DNA of 64,000 nucleotides from Gammaproteobacteria bacterium (GCA_018222405.1 JAAFAI010000022.1:1-64000); one strand, 5' to 3'. Shown: positions 25,960-34,196, counted from the first letter of the stretch. The notes: generated by a model not told the origin, from the sequence alone. A program made the numbers and translations.

Positions 25960-26910
25960 ATGATAAAAGTCACCATTTTGCTTTGTGAAACGCTGTCGTT
26001 GTTCGAACTCGGCTGCGCCACTGAGCTATTTGCCCTGCCCCGACCGGAGTTTAAAAACTGGTATCAGACCCAGACCGTGACACTGGGCAGACAAACACTG
26101 GAAGGTTTAGGCAACACGGCCTTTCAGTGCCCTGCGGTTGAGCAACTCCCGGATACTGATCTGCTGGTGATCCCCAGTTTTCCGGTGGGAGTTGAGCGTA
26201 TCGACCCATTGTTAGCCAGTGAAATACGTCGTCATTATGATCAGGGAGGCAGAATTATCAGTTTTTGCTCCGGGTCATTTTTGTTAGCCTCACTGGGCCT
26301 GCTCAATCAGCGTACGGCGATAACGCACTGGCGGTATGCCGAACAATTTAAGCAACGCTTCCCACACATTACTTACCGTGATGACAGTTTATACTGGTAC
26401 GACGGCCAAATTGGCTGCTCGGCAGGCAGTGCCGCTGCCATTGATCTGGGAATAGCGGTAATTCGCAATGATTTTGGTTATGAATATGCCAACGCGGTGG
26501 CAAGACGCCTGGTGTTACCTGCACACCGTGACGGCGGCCAGTCGCAATTTGTGCAGAAACCGCTAGCACCGGTGAACGCGGCACTGGCAAAGGTACTCGA
26601 CTGGGCAGTAAAACATAGTGGGTCTAGATTAACCGTTGAGCAGATGGCAGCTAAGGCCAACATGACCCGGCGCACTTTGGATCGCCACTTTATCCGCCAG
26701 TTTAATATGACCCCCCATCAATGGCTGTGCGAACGCAAGCTTGAGGTAGCCCGGCAACTGCTGGAAACCACTCATCTTTCCGTAGAGCAAATTGCCGGGA
26801 GATCAGGTTTTGATAATGCTGTAACCCTAAGACACAATTTTAATAAATATCTGTCGGTATCACCGTCGAAATATCGCCAGACTTTTCAAAGTAGAGAGCA
26901 GCTGATTTAG
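25960..26910 (+). CDS. GlxA family transcriptional regulator (DJ-1/PfpI + AraC HTH)
   Basis: 316 residues. Residues about 1-180 form a DJ-1/PfpI-like ligand domain (VTILLCETLSLFELGCATELF, SFCSGSFLLASLGLL with the nucleophile-elbow Cys, and GCSAGSAAAIDLG). Residues about 210-310 carry two AraC-type helix-turn-helix motifs: LTVEQMAAKANMTRRTLDRHF, then LSVEQIAGRSGFDNAVTLRHNF. The ATG at 25960 is chosen over a TTG six codons earlier. These regulators often respond to small amine or nitrogen metabolites; here the ligand is unknown. An inverted repeat lies just upstream. Confidence 0.9.
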   Translation: MIKVTILLCETLSLFELGCATELFALPRPEFKNWYQTQTVTLGRQTLEGLGNTAFQCPAVEQLPDTDLLVIPSFPVGVERIDPLLASEIRRHYDQGGRIISFCSGSFLLASLGLLNQRTAITHWRYAEQFKQRFPHITYRDDSLYWYDGQIGCSAGSAAAIDLGIAVIRNDFGYEYANAVARRLVLPAHRDGGQSQFVQKPLAPVNAALAKVLDWAVKHSGSRLTVEQMAAKANMTRRTLDRHFIRQFNMTPHQWLCERKLEVARQLLETTHLSVEQIAGRSGFDNAVTLRHNFNKYLSVSPSKYRQTFQSREQLI

Positions 26911-26938
26911 GTGGTGACCTTAATAATTTTAAACTGCG

Positions 26939-27127
26939 TTATTGTTTGGAAACTTGCTTAAGTGGCCTGGCTTTTTCCCATTTAAAGATGCCAACCCAAA
27001 AACCCAGTTCCAGTAACATTCCCACAATAACCAATACAAAAATGCCGGTAGCAAAGCCTGCCTGATAACAAAGCAAGGCGCCTATTAGCAAAGCTATCAG
27101 CAGAATTACCCGTTTAACGTTAAACAT
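26939..27127 (-). CDS. Small two-helix membrane protein (hypothetical)
   Basis: 62 residues with a basic N-terminus (FNVKR), two hydrophobic helices (about 6-24 and 27-47) and a basic C-terminal tail ending in KQVSKQ. No family was recognised. It is convergent with the GlxA-type regulator (28 bp gap). A weak AAGAG purine stretch lies upstream of the ATG. Hydrophobicity in the right places and the basic flanks support a real inner-membrane peptide. Confidence 0.6.
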   Translation of the reverse strand: MFNVKRVILLIALLIGALLCYQAGFATGIFVLVIVGMLLELGFWVGIFKWEKARPLKQVSKQ

Positions 27128-27328
27128 AAAATACGACTCTTTTAGTTTTCCCTACCCAAAAGTAAAGCGTTCAATCGCCCTTAGCGCAACGAGGAAAATG
27201 TAACTAAGCATATCGCGGCTATCTGTTTCGGCCACGCCACAGGTACCAAACCTTCGTCTTTATTTACCATAGATCAGATCGATTAAAAAAGTAGCAAAAA
27301 AACTTGCATGTTGTTTTATACAGTATTA

Positions 27329-27359
27329 CTGTATATCCATACACTGTATATATTAACAG
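27329..27359 (+). promoter_or_regulatory. Tandem LexA boxes upstream of SulA-like gene
   Basis: The site at 27344-27359 is a perfect CTGT-N8-ACAG SOS box with an AT-only centre. Fifteen bases upstream (27329-27344) a second site reads CTGT-N8-ACAC, one mismatch from consensus. They overlap the expected promoter of the gene that starts at 27370. Strong evidence for SOS control. Confidence 0.85.
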
Positions 27360-27369
27360 GAAAACAAAC

Positions 27370-27729
27370 ATGACTATGGCAACCACAACTTTTGAGACAG
27401 AAAGCAACATCCTGCAATTTCCTCAGCGCGTGGCCAAACGCGCACCAGCGCACAAAGGCTGGTCATATTTGTTATCAAACTCCGTGGCTTTTCAGAAAGA
27501 TGTCGACTACGCCATTCGTATACAGAAACCAGACCAGGAAAAAGTGCCAGCCTGGATCCGCCGCCTGATTACCAGTGGGCAGTGCCGCTCTATTTATGTT
27601 GAGGATCTCATTCTGACACCAGAAGAGCGTGTTTCTATTAAACAACTGTGCGAGCAATATGCAGTGTCTTTAGTGGCGGTATCCGTAAATGACAAGGTGG
27701 CTGGTAATATCCTGCAAGGCCCTTGGTAA
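27370..27729 (+). CDS. sulA: SOS-regulated SulA-like cell division inhibitor (candidate)
   Basis: 119 residues, starting at the ATG after AACAGGAAAACAAAC. The core VPAWIRRLITSGQCRSIYV, TPEERVSIKQLCEQYAVSLVAVSVND resembles the central SulA segment (a hydrophobic strand, then a helix, then a strand, the RecA-like fold), although identity is low and the protein is shorter than E. coli SulA (169). The first 25 residues look disordered. Two LexA boxes directly upstream indicate SOS induction. The name rests mostly on this regulation and the short helical pattern; other LexA-controlled small proteins remain possible. Confidence 0.6.
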   Translation: MTMATTTFETESNILQFPQRVAKRAPAHKGWSYLLSNSVAFQKDVDYAIRIQKPDQEKVPAWIRRLITSGQCRSIYVEDLILTPEERVSIKQLCEQYAVSLVAVSVNDKVAGNILQGPW

Positions 27730-27781
27730 AACTGGCGTCTGGCCTTACACTACGGGCATTATCATTTAACAGGATTAGCCG

Positions 27782-28267
27782 GTGTTGTGTTTTTGTTGTA
27801 GTAATAAGCCTTACAGCGAGTGTTGTGAACCCAAGCATACCAGGGCAACAATAGCAGAATCAGCACAAGCCCTGATGCGCTCTCGCTTTAGTGCATACTG
27901 CCTCAGTAACTGGGCGTACATATTAAAAACCTACGCCAAAAAACAACGTGCCTCATTAAGTGAGCAAGCGTTAGAAGAAAGTGCTTCTGGCACCAAGTGG
28001 TTGGCTTTATCAGTAATAACCCCCTCATCCGAAGCACAACAAAGTTCTGCTACTACCGATCAGGTAGAATTTAAAGCCTATTACGCTGTTAACCACAAAC
28101 CATACCTTATGCATGAAACCAGCGACTTTGTTATGGAAGATAATGAATGGCGTTATACCACGGGCATCATGCACAGCGATTCCGGCTTACTTAAAACAGG
28201 CCGCAACGATCCTTGTTTTTGCGATAGCGGCAAAAAGTTTAAGCAGTGTTGTTTAAAACGGATGTAG
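27782..28267 (+). CDS. YchJ-like SEC-C motif protein
   Basis: 161 residues with the SEC-C zinc motif at both ends. The N-terminus reads CFCCSNKPYSECCEP and the C-terminus GRNDPCFCDSGKKFKQCCLKRM (CxC-x8-CC pattern). Between them is the NTF2-like domain typical of YchJ (AQALMRSRFSAYCLSNWAYILKTY). The start is a GTG at 27782 with AGGA 7 nt upstream. The function of YchJ is unknown; zinc-dependent protein or nucleic-acid contacts are usually assumed. It lies 52 bp after the SulA-like gene and could be co-transcribed under SOS control. Confidence 0.88.
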   Translation: MLCFCCSNKPYSECCEPKHTRATIAESAQALMRSRFSAYCLSNWAYILKTYAKKQRASLSEQALEESASGTKWLALSVITPSSEAQQSSATTDQVEFKAYYAVNHKPYLMHETSDFVMEDNEWRYTTGIMHSDSGLLKTGRNDPCFCDSGKKFKQCCLKRM

Positions 28268-28565
28268 CAGCGCCTGTCGCTTCACATGCCTATTCATAAT
28301 ATTTTTCTGCCCCTGTTTATATTTCCATTTTTGCCTGTATAGACAACTCCCTACATATCATCCTGTAATCCCTGTACTACACCCTATTGCTATTGCTAAC
28401 TGACTGTATCACTTGGCTTTAGCCGGGAATGTGATTACAGTGGTAATCGTGCCGAAATAAGTATACACCTTGTGTAGTACGGCTATTTCAGCCTCAAATC
28501 ATTGCAATATAACAACAAGGGAGTCACCCCACTTAAGCGGTAATTCCCAAAACGAGAGAAGCATT

Positions 28566-30398
28566 ATGAAAATGACCCGTCTTTCTTTGGTTTCACTGGG
28601 TCTGGTTGCTGCACTTAGCGGCTGTCAGCCAGCCAGCGAACCGCCACAGGAAACCACCGAAACAACACCAATGTATACTGCCGAAGATGCGGCAATGTTT
28701 GTTGAATCAGCCCAGCGTGAAATGGAAAAGATGCAGGTACCGGCAGCCAAGGCCGCGTGGTTATATGCAACCAATATCAACGAAGATACGGCCACGGTGA
28801 ACGCCTATATTTCTGAACTGTATGCAAATCGTGCTTCTGAGCTGGCCAAGCAGGCAGCAGAGTTTAACGATGTGGAAGTCGATGCGGATCTGCGCCGGAA
28901 ACTGGATCTCATGCGCACTTCGCTGACCATGCCACCTCCGGCAAGCCCGAAGAAATCTGAGCGTCTGGCGCAAATTAGCTCAGAACTGGATGGCATGTAT
29001 GGTAAAGGAAAATACTGCCGCTCTGAGGATGACTGTATCGGCCTGGTTGACATGAGTGCAGAAATGGCGACTTCCCGCGATGCCGATCTGCTGCTGGAAT
29101 ACTGGCAAGGCTGGCGCGAAGTGTCTGTTCCCATGAAAGATTTGTATGCCGAACAGGTGGTAATAGCCAATGAAGGTGCGGCAGAACTCGGTTTTGCTAA
29201 TGTCAGCGAGTTATGGCGCAGCAAATATGATATGCCTGCCGATGACTTCCCGGTTGAACTGGACCGCTTATGGGGTCAGGTGAAGCCTTTGTATGATGCC
29301 CTGCACTGCCATGTTCGTGCTGAGCTTGGTGATTACTACGGTGAAGATATCGTGCCTCAGGATAAGCCAATCCCGGCTCATTTGCTGGGCAATATGTGGG
29401 CGCAGAGCTGGGGCAACATTTACGATTTAGTAAAACCCGATGAGCCGATGGAAGTGCCTGACGTTACCGGTGCTTTGCGCGATCAGGGCTACGATGAAAT
29501 TAAAATGGTTAAACAGGCTGAATCGTTCTTTTCCTCACTGGGCTTTGAACAATTACCAGAGACGTTTTGGGAACGCTCTCAGTTCAGTAAACCTGCCGAT
29601 CGCGATGTGCAATGCCATGCTTCGGCCTGGAATGTTGACGATAAAGACGATTTACGCATTAAAATGTGTATCCAGATTACCGGCGAAGAGTTTAACGTAA
29701 TTCACCACGAACTGGGTCACAACTATTACCAGCGTGCTTACAACCAGGAACCACTGCTGTATCGCGTTTCAGCAAACGACGGTTTCCATGAAGCCATTGG
29801 CGATACCATTGCACTGTCCATTACGCCAAAGTACCTAAAAGAAATCGGTCTGATTGATGAAATCCCCGATCCGTCCAATGACGTCGGCATGCTGTTACAG
29901 ACAGCACTGGATAAAATAGCCTTTATTCCGTTTGGATTAATGGTTGATCAATGGCGCTGGAAAGTAATGGCCGGCGAAGTTGGTCCGGATGACTACAACG
30001 AACTATGGTGGAATTTACGTGAGAAGTACCAGGGTGTAATGGCGCCGGTAGCTCGTGAGGCTAACGCCTTCGATCCTGGCGCTAAATATCATGTTCCGGC
30101 CAATGTGCCCTATACCCGTTATTTCCTTGCCCACATACTGCAGTTCCAGTTCCATAAAGCATTGTGTGATGTTGCAGGCGATGAAGGCCCGTTAAACCGC
30201 TGCTCTATTTATGGCAGTGAGGAAGCGGGTGAAGCGCTGAACGCCATGCTGGAAATGGGACAGAGTAAACCCTGGCAGGAAGCACTACAAACGCTGACCG
30301 GCACGGATGAAATGGACGCAAGCACCATTGTTAATTACTTCCAGCCACTTATAAGCTGGCTCGATGAGCAAAATAAAGACCGTCAGTGTGGCTGGTAA
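28566..30398 (+). CDS. M2 family metallopeptidase (ACE-like dipeptidyl carboxypeptidase), lipoprotein
   Basis: 610 residues. The N-terminal signal ends in LSGC, a lipobox, so it is predicted to be a secreted lipoprotein. The zinc site HHELGHNYYQ lies at about residues 380-389, with the third ligand probably Glu in GFHEAIGDTIALS about 25 residues later, as in the M2 (angiotensin-converting enzyme) family. DNA before the ATG carries GAGAGAAG. Bacterial M2 enzymes remove C-terminal dipeptides from peptides. The gene is monocistronic, with a Rho-independent terminator after it. Confidence 0.92.
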   Translation: MKMTRLSLVSLGLVAALSGCQPASEPPQETTETTPMYTAEDAAMFVESAQREMEKMQVPAAKAAWLYATNINEDTATVNAYISELYANRASELAKQAAEFNDVEVDADLRRKLDLMRTSLTMPPPASPKKSERLAQISSELDGMYGKGKYCRSEDDCIGLVDMSAEMATSRDADLLLEYWQGWREVSVPMKDLYAEQVVIANEGAAELGFANVSELWRSKYDMPADDFPVELDRLWGQVKPLYDALHCHVRAELGDYYGEDIVPQDKPIPAHLLGNMWAQSWGNIYDLVKPDEPMEVPDVTGALRDQGYDEIKMVKQAESFFSSLGFEQLPETFWERSQFSKPADRDVQCHASAWNVDDKDDLRIKMCIQITGEEFNVIHHELGHNYYQRAYNQEPLLYRVSANDGFHEAIGDTIALSITPKYLKEIGLIDEIPDPSNDVGMLLQTALDKIAFIPFGLMVDQWRWKVMAGEVGPDDYNELWWNLREKYQGVMAPVAREANAFDPGAKYHVPANVPYTRYFLAHILQFQFHKALCDVAGDEGPLNRCSIYGSEEAGEALNAMLEMGQSKPWQEALQTLTGTDEMDASTIVNYFQPLISWLDEQNKDRQCGW

Positions 30399-30442
30399 GC
30401 CCTTAACCTTATAAAGGCTGACAAATATTCACTGACTGTAGC

Positions 30443-30478
30443 AAGCCGCCGGCAGGTTTACCTCCGGCGGCTTTTTTA
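30443..30478 (+). terminator. Rho-independent terminator after M2 peptidase
   Basis: Stem AAGCCGCCGG with CCGGCGGCTT (10 bp, 11-nt loop) running directly into a U-run (CTTTTTTATA), 45 bp after the M2 stop. A classic intrinsic terminator. Confidence 0.9.
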
Positions 30479-30485
30479 TAGAAGG

Positions 30486-31427
30486 TTACGCCGTACAGGA
30501 TGACTTACGGCGCCATTTCCCGATTACCAACCGTACCGGAAAATTACTTATCAGCGTACCGGCAAGGATTAGCAATAACGCAATGGTTAGCCCAGGCGTC
30601 CATTGCTCGTTAAATAACGGTACAGCCAGAACACTGGCAAAAACCGGCACTAACGCCATCAGACCGCCCATTTGGGTGGCACCGATTAAGTGAACCGCCC
30701 GGCCATACAGGACCATCTGAATGGTAGTTGCCATTACGCCCTGATAAAAAGCCTGTAACCCCAACATTTGCCAGGAAGCTTCGCTGAGATTATGTGGTAA
30801 CCACAACACATAAACGGGCGTAAACAACAGCGTCGTTACCGTGATAATCCCCAGCGTGGCGTGCCATGGGGCAAATTGCCAGCGCCGCAATAATACGGTA
30901 AACACGCCCCAGCACACACAGGCAACAATAAAGCTCATATCACCAAACCAGTAGCGATTATCAACCAGCAGCGTCTCGATTAACAATGCAGCTATACCCA
31001 GGCTGCTTACCGCGATCCCCAGCCAGGACGATAATTTATGCCGCTCGCCAGCAACAAAATAAGCAAACACCGCAATCATAATGGGCATCAGGCCTGGTAG
31101 TAACAGCGCGGCATGGGTCGCTGGCGCATGGGCGAAACCGGTAAACACTGATAAGGCGTACGCCAGCCCGCCAATACTGCCCAACACCGCCATACGCCAT
31201 TGGCAGATCACGTTACGATGTCGCCAGATAAACGGCGAAAACAATACAAACGCAGTACCAAAGCGCACCATAATCAAATCCGGGGTTTCCAGAGCGGCTA
31301 AGGCCCCGGCCTTGGACACCAAAATAAATCCGGTCCAAATCATCACCGCACACAGCGCATAAGCCAGTCCGGCTATAGGCATTGCTGTTATCGGTTGTGA
31401 TGGCGAAGGTGTACCAGTGTCACTCAT
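30486..31427 (-). CDS. EamA/DMT family inner-membrane transporter
   Basis: 313 residues with ten hydrophobic helices in two EamA repeats (about 18-148 and 165-300). The first repeat ends in FVAGERHKLSSWLGIA and the second in FNEQWTPGLTIALLLILAG, the paired family signatures. It is probably a metabolite or amino-acid exporter; the substrate cannot be read. It is transcribed away from a LysR gene across an inverted repeat, so it is the likely target of that regulator. Confidence 0.87.
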   Translation of the reverse strand: MSDTGTPSPSQPITAMPIAGLAYALCAVMIWTGFILVSKAGALAALETPDLIMVRFGTAFVLFSPFIWRHRNVICQWRMAVLGSIGGLAYALSVFTGFAHAPATHAALLLPGLMPIMIAVFAYFVAGERHKLSSWLGIAVSSLGIAALLIETLLVDNRYWFGDMSFIVACVCWGVFTVLLRRWQFAPWHATLGIITVTTLLFTPVYVLWLPHNLSEASWQMLGLQAFYQGVMATTIQMVLYGRAVHLIGATQMGGLMALVPVFASVLAVPLFNEQWTPGLTIALLLILAGTLISNFPVRLVIGKWRRKSSCTA

Positions 31428-31478
31428 ATTGTGATTATCTCCGTTGATTTCGTGAGTGAAGAGTATAAGCTACCCAAA

Positions 31479-31529
31479 CTTTCATTTATAATGAATAATA
31501 AAGAACAAATCTTTCATTATTTATGAAAG
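31479..31529. promoter_or_regulatory. Long inverted repeat (LysR operator) between EamA and LysR genes
   Basis: Left arm CTTTCATTTATAATGA (31479-31494) and right arm 31514-31529 match in 14 of 16 positions as inverted repeats. The right part also has its own palindrome CTTTCAT-N5-ATGAAAG (31511-31529). This dyad sits in the 129-bp divergent gap and fits LysR-type autoregulation plus activation of the exporter. Confidence 0.65.
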
Positions 31530-31556
31530 TGTCATCACCTTAATCTGGAAGTACTG

Positions 31557-32417
31557 ATGGATATTGCCGACCTTACCGTTTTTAAAGCCGTCATTGAGCA
31601 TGGCAGTGTTAGCCGTGCGGCCGAGTCACTGCATCGCGTGCCTTCCAACGTGACAGCACGGATCAAAAAACTTGAAAAGGAACTCAATGTGGAGCTGTTC
31701 CTGCGCACCAACAATCGCCTGACCGTTACCTCAGCAGGACTGCAGCTACTCGACTACGCCAATCAGATACTGCACTTACACAAAAGTGCCATAGCGGAGT
31801 TAACCCAAAAAGAGCCTTCGGGTTTACTGCGCCTGGGCTCTATGGAAAGCAGTGCCGCATCGCGCTTACCCGACATACTATCGGCCTTTCACCAGCATTA
31901 TCATGCTGTGCAGGTGGAATTGATTACCCGGGCATCCATGCCACTGATTGAAAAAGTGATTGATGGCGATCTGGATGTGGTTATGGCTGCAGATCCACCC
32001 GATGATCCGCGTTTGCATTGCGTGCCCTGTTTTGATGAAGAATTGGTGCTTATTATGCCGGCTGACTGGCCGAACATAGATGAGCTTCCGACCTCGCTGA
32101 CCATGGTTGGCTATCAGAAAGGCTGCTCATATCGCCACCGTCTGGAAACCTGGTTAAGAAAGCACGGGCACACTTGCGAAAAGGTCATAGAGATCCCCAG
32201 TCACTTTACCATGATTGGCTGTGTTATCGCCGGAATGGGAATTGGCATGGTGCCCCGTTCATTGTTGACGCTGCATCAGACCAGCGGGCTTAAAATAGCT
32301 ACAGTAGATAGTGACATTGCAAATGCCCCTACCTATCTGGTATCCCGTAAAGATAATCCATCAAGCGTCATACAAGCGTTTATCAGTTGCAGCAAGGAAG
32401 TTGCCGCAACTGTATGA
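31557..32417 (+). CDS. LysR family transcriptional regulator
   Basis: 286 residues. The winged helix-turn-helix is at residues 2-60 (VFKAVIEHGSVSRAAESLHRVPSNVTARIKKLEKELNVELF); the rest is a periplasmic-binding-protein-like effector domain (SGLLRLGSMESSAASRLP at about 90). Divergent from the EamA exporter and probably its activator. The ligand is unknown. PtrR-like or YbeF-like branches have a similar N-terminus, but no reliable subfamily was assigned. Confidence 0.92.
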   Translation: MDIADLTVFKAVIEHGSVSRAAESLHRVPSNVTARIKKLEKELNVELFLRTNNRLTVTSAGLQLLDYANQILHLHKSAIAELTQKEPSGLLRLGSMESSAASRLPDILSAFHQHYHAVQVELITRASMPLIEKVIDGDLDVVMAADPPDDPRLHCVPCFDEELVLIMPADWPNIDELPTSLTMVGYQKGCSYRHRLETWLRKHGHTCEKVIEIPSHFTMIGCVIAGMGIGMVPRSLLTLHQTSGLKIATVDSDIANAPTYLVSRKDNPSSVIQAFISCSKEVAATV

Positions 32418-32437
32418 CCGTTATTTTTTTGCTATGC

Positions 32438-32469
32438 TTGACTCTGGAGCTAACTCCAGGGTTTAAACT
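32438..32469 (+). promoter_or_regulatory. MerR-type promoter with operator in 20-bp spacer
   Basis: -35 TTGACT (32438-32443), 20-bp spacer and -10 TAAACT (32464-32469). The spacer contains a perfect palindrome CTGGAG-CTAA-CTCCAG (32444-32459). The over-long spacer with the dyad between the hexamers is the hallmark of MerR-family targets and is very similar to ZntR-type sites. It should control the following merR-exporter operon. Confidence 0.9.
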
Positions 32470-32475
32470 ACCAGT

Positions 32476-32898
32476 ATGAAGACAAAACATTACAAGATTG
32501 GCCAACTGGCAGCACTCACCGGGCTGACCGTCGACACCGTTCGCTTTTATGAAAATAAAGGGCTGGTGCACGCATCACAGCGTTCGGATGCCGGTTACCG
32601 GTTATTTTCTGCTGACGATTTAGCCCGCCTGCAATTTATTAAGCGGGCCAAGACCGTTGGCTTTACCCTTGATGAAATCAGCGAACTTCTGGAACTGCGT
32701 CTGCACCCCGACGATCACACCTGCGAAGAGGTGAAACAGGTCACCGCGCGCAAAGTCCGCGAACTGGATGAAAAGATTGCTGAGCTGGAGAAAATTCGTA
32801 TGTCATTAAAAACACTGCATACCGCCTGCTGCGGCGGTCCTCAGAGTGCCGAGCACTGCTCTATCCTGCAGGCACTGGATTCCATGGAGACATCATGA
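32476..32898 (+). CDS. MerR family metal-responsive regulator (ZntR/CadR-like)
   Basis: 140 residues. MerR helix-turn-helix at residues 5-40 (YKIGQLAALTGLTVDTVRFYENKGL), then a dimerisation helix and a metal loop. Cys83 (HTCEEVK), Cys118-Cys119 (TACCGG) and Cys128 (EHCSIL) match the four ZntR cysteines; the loop His is at 127 rather than at the ZntR position. It should sense Zn(II), Cd(II) or Pb(II). The stop overlaps the exporter start by ATGA, and a MerR-type promoter lies upstream. Confidence 0.92.
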   Translation: MKTKHYKIGQLAALTGLTVDTVRFYENKGLVHASQRSDAGYRLFSADDLARLQFIKRAKTVGFTLDEISELLELRLHPDDHTCEEVKQVTARKVRELDEKIAELEKIRMSLKTLHTACCGGPQSAEHCSILQALDSMETS

Positions 32899-34127
32899 GC
32901 GATATCGCCCTGTTAGCACAAAACTTTTTATTACTGTTTATGGAATCAGCACCATGGTTATTGCTCGGACTACTGGTTGCCGGCCTGATGCATGAACTGG
33001 TCCCCATCAGCATGTTACAAAAGCACATGGGCAGTGCCAGTACCGGCGCTGTTGGTAAAGCGGCAGTCATTGGCGCTCCCCTGCCTCTGTGTTCATGTGG
33101 GGTGATTCCTGCAGCGGTGGGCTTACGCCGCAGTGGCGCCTCCAAACCCGCCACCGTCTCATTTTTGGTCTCCACGCCGGAAACCGGTGTAGACTCAGTG
33201 TCTGTTTCCTACGCGTTGCTTGGCCCACTGTTCGCGATAGTGCGTCCATTTTGCGCCATTGTCAGCGCTATCTACGCAGGAATGATGGTGAAGTGGTTCG
33301 ATAAAGAAGCACCAGCGACCACCAATGAGGCCCCTGCTACACCGGCCGAAGCCCCCCAAAGCTGCTGTAGTAGTAAATCAGAAGTAGAAGAAACAACGAC
33401 ATCCTGTTGCAGCAGCAAACCCGCCGAGCCGGTCAGCACAACATCCTGCTGCAGCACTGAAAAAACACAGGCGACACCAGCAAGTGCCTCTTCTTGTTGC
33501 GATAGCGGTAACAGCTCAGCTTCACCCGCGCACAAACCAGGCTTTACTGACAAAGTCGCCGCTATCTGGCAATTTTCCAGTGGCAAACTGCTTATTGATA
33601 TTACCGTTTGGTTGTTGATTGGCCTGGCGTTGGCCGCAGCAATTCAGACCTGGGTAGCCACCGACTTTCTGACCAGCTGGGGCGACGGGCTGTTGGCCAT
33701 GCTGGTTATGGCGGTGATTGGTATTCCTATGTACATCTGTGCCACAGCATCCACACCTATTGCGGTAGGCTTTTTAAGTGCCGGGTTATCTCCTGGTGCC
33801 GTGCTGGTATTTTTACTGGCTGGCCCGGCCACGAATATTTCAACCATGGGGATGATTGCCAAGGAGATGGGTAAACGAACTCTCATTCTGTATATCACCA
33901 GTGTAATGAGCGCGAGTATAGTGCTGGGCTATGGTTTGAATCTGTTGGTTGATCAGTTTTCATTGCAGTCGTGGATTGCCCTGGGTCAGTCAACCCACGA
34001 ACACGGGGAGATCTCACCAATCTACGCATTGTGTGCTGTGCTCCTCGGTGGTTTAATGATTAGAAATGGCTGGCAGGCACTGCAACAAAAAATGACTAAG
34101 TCTTCTCAGGCCAGCTGCTGTCACTAA
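32895..34127 (+). CDS. SO_0444-type Cu/Zn efflux permease with Cys-Cys repeat linker
   Basis: 410 residues. Two sets of membrane helices (about 5-135 and 225-400) resemble the ArsP/DUF318 permeases, with the CSC motif PLPLCSCGVIPAA at residues 63-74. The long cytoplasmic or periplasmic linker (about 137-215) holds four SCC pairs at Cys157-158, 171-172, 185-186 and 201-202, and the C-terminus ends in ASCCH. These repeats are likely metal-binding. The gene starts at ATGA overlapping the MerR stop, so export and sensing are coupled. Shewanella SO_0444 homologues export copper and zinc; the ion here is inferred from the regulator. Confidence 0.88.
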   Translation: MSDIALLAQNFLLLFMESAPWLLLGLLVAGLMHELVPISMLQKHMGSASTGAVGKAAVIGAPLPLCSCGVIPAAVGLRRSGASKPATVSFLVSTPETGVDSVSVSYALLGPLFAIVRPFCAIVSAIYAGMMVKWFDKEAPATTNEAPATPAEAPQSCCSSKSEVEETTTSCCSSKPAEPVSTTSCCSTEKTQATPASASSCCDSGNSSASPAHKPGFTDKVAAIWQFSSGKLLIDITVWLLIGLALAAAIQTWVATDFLTSWGDGLLAMLVMAVIGIPMYICATASTPIAVGFLSAGLSPGAVLVFLLAGPATNISTMGMIAKEMGKRTLILYITSVMSASIVLGYGLNLLVDQFSLQSWIALGQSTHEHGEISPIYALCAVLLGGLMIRNGWQALQQKMTKSSQASCCH

Positions 34128-34156
34128 TTACTACTAACTGGCAAGCCCTTTGCAAC

Positions 34157-34196
34157 ATCCATGGTTTTCTACACAAATAAGGTGAAAACCATGGAT
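34157..34196 (+). promoter_or_regulatory. Perfect 13-bp hairpin enclosing PMP3 start codon
   Basis: ATCCATGGTTTTC (34157-34169) and GAAAACCATGGAT (34184-34196) are perfect inverted repeats around a 14-nt loop. The translation start ATG (34191-34193) is in the right arm and the ribosome-binding site AAGGTG lies at the edge of the loop. In RNA this stem would sequester the start codon. An in-frame ATG also lies in the left arm. Confidence 0.75.

Noticed and set aside
26939-27127. Small membrane protein as a toxin of a type I system
   Set aside because: It has two helices and basic tail, but there is no antisense RNA promoter or repeated copy to support a toxin-antitoxin assignment; kept as hypothetical.
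28372-28480. Long-range inverted repeat GTACTACAC with GTGTAGTAC upstream of the M2 peptidase
   Set aside because: Two 9-bp arms about 90 bp apart can arise by chance in a region this size, and no partner feature supports a function.
28805-29224. A 139-codon frame antisense to the M2 peptidase
   Set aside because: It overlaps the well-supported peptidase and has a biased Ser/Arg-rich composition; it is a shadow frame.
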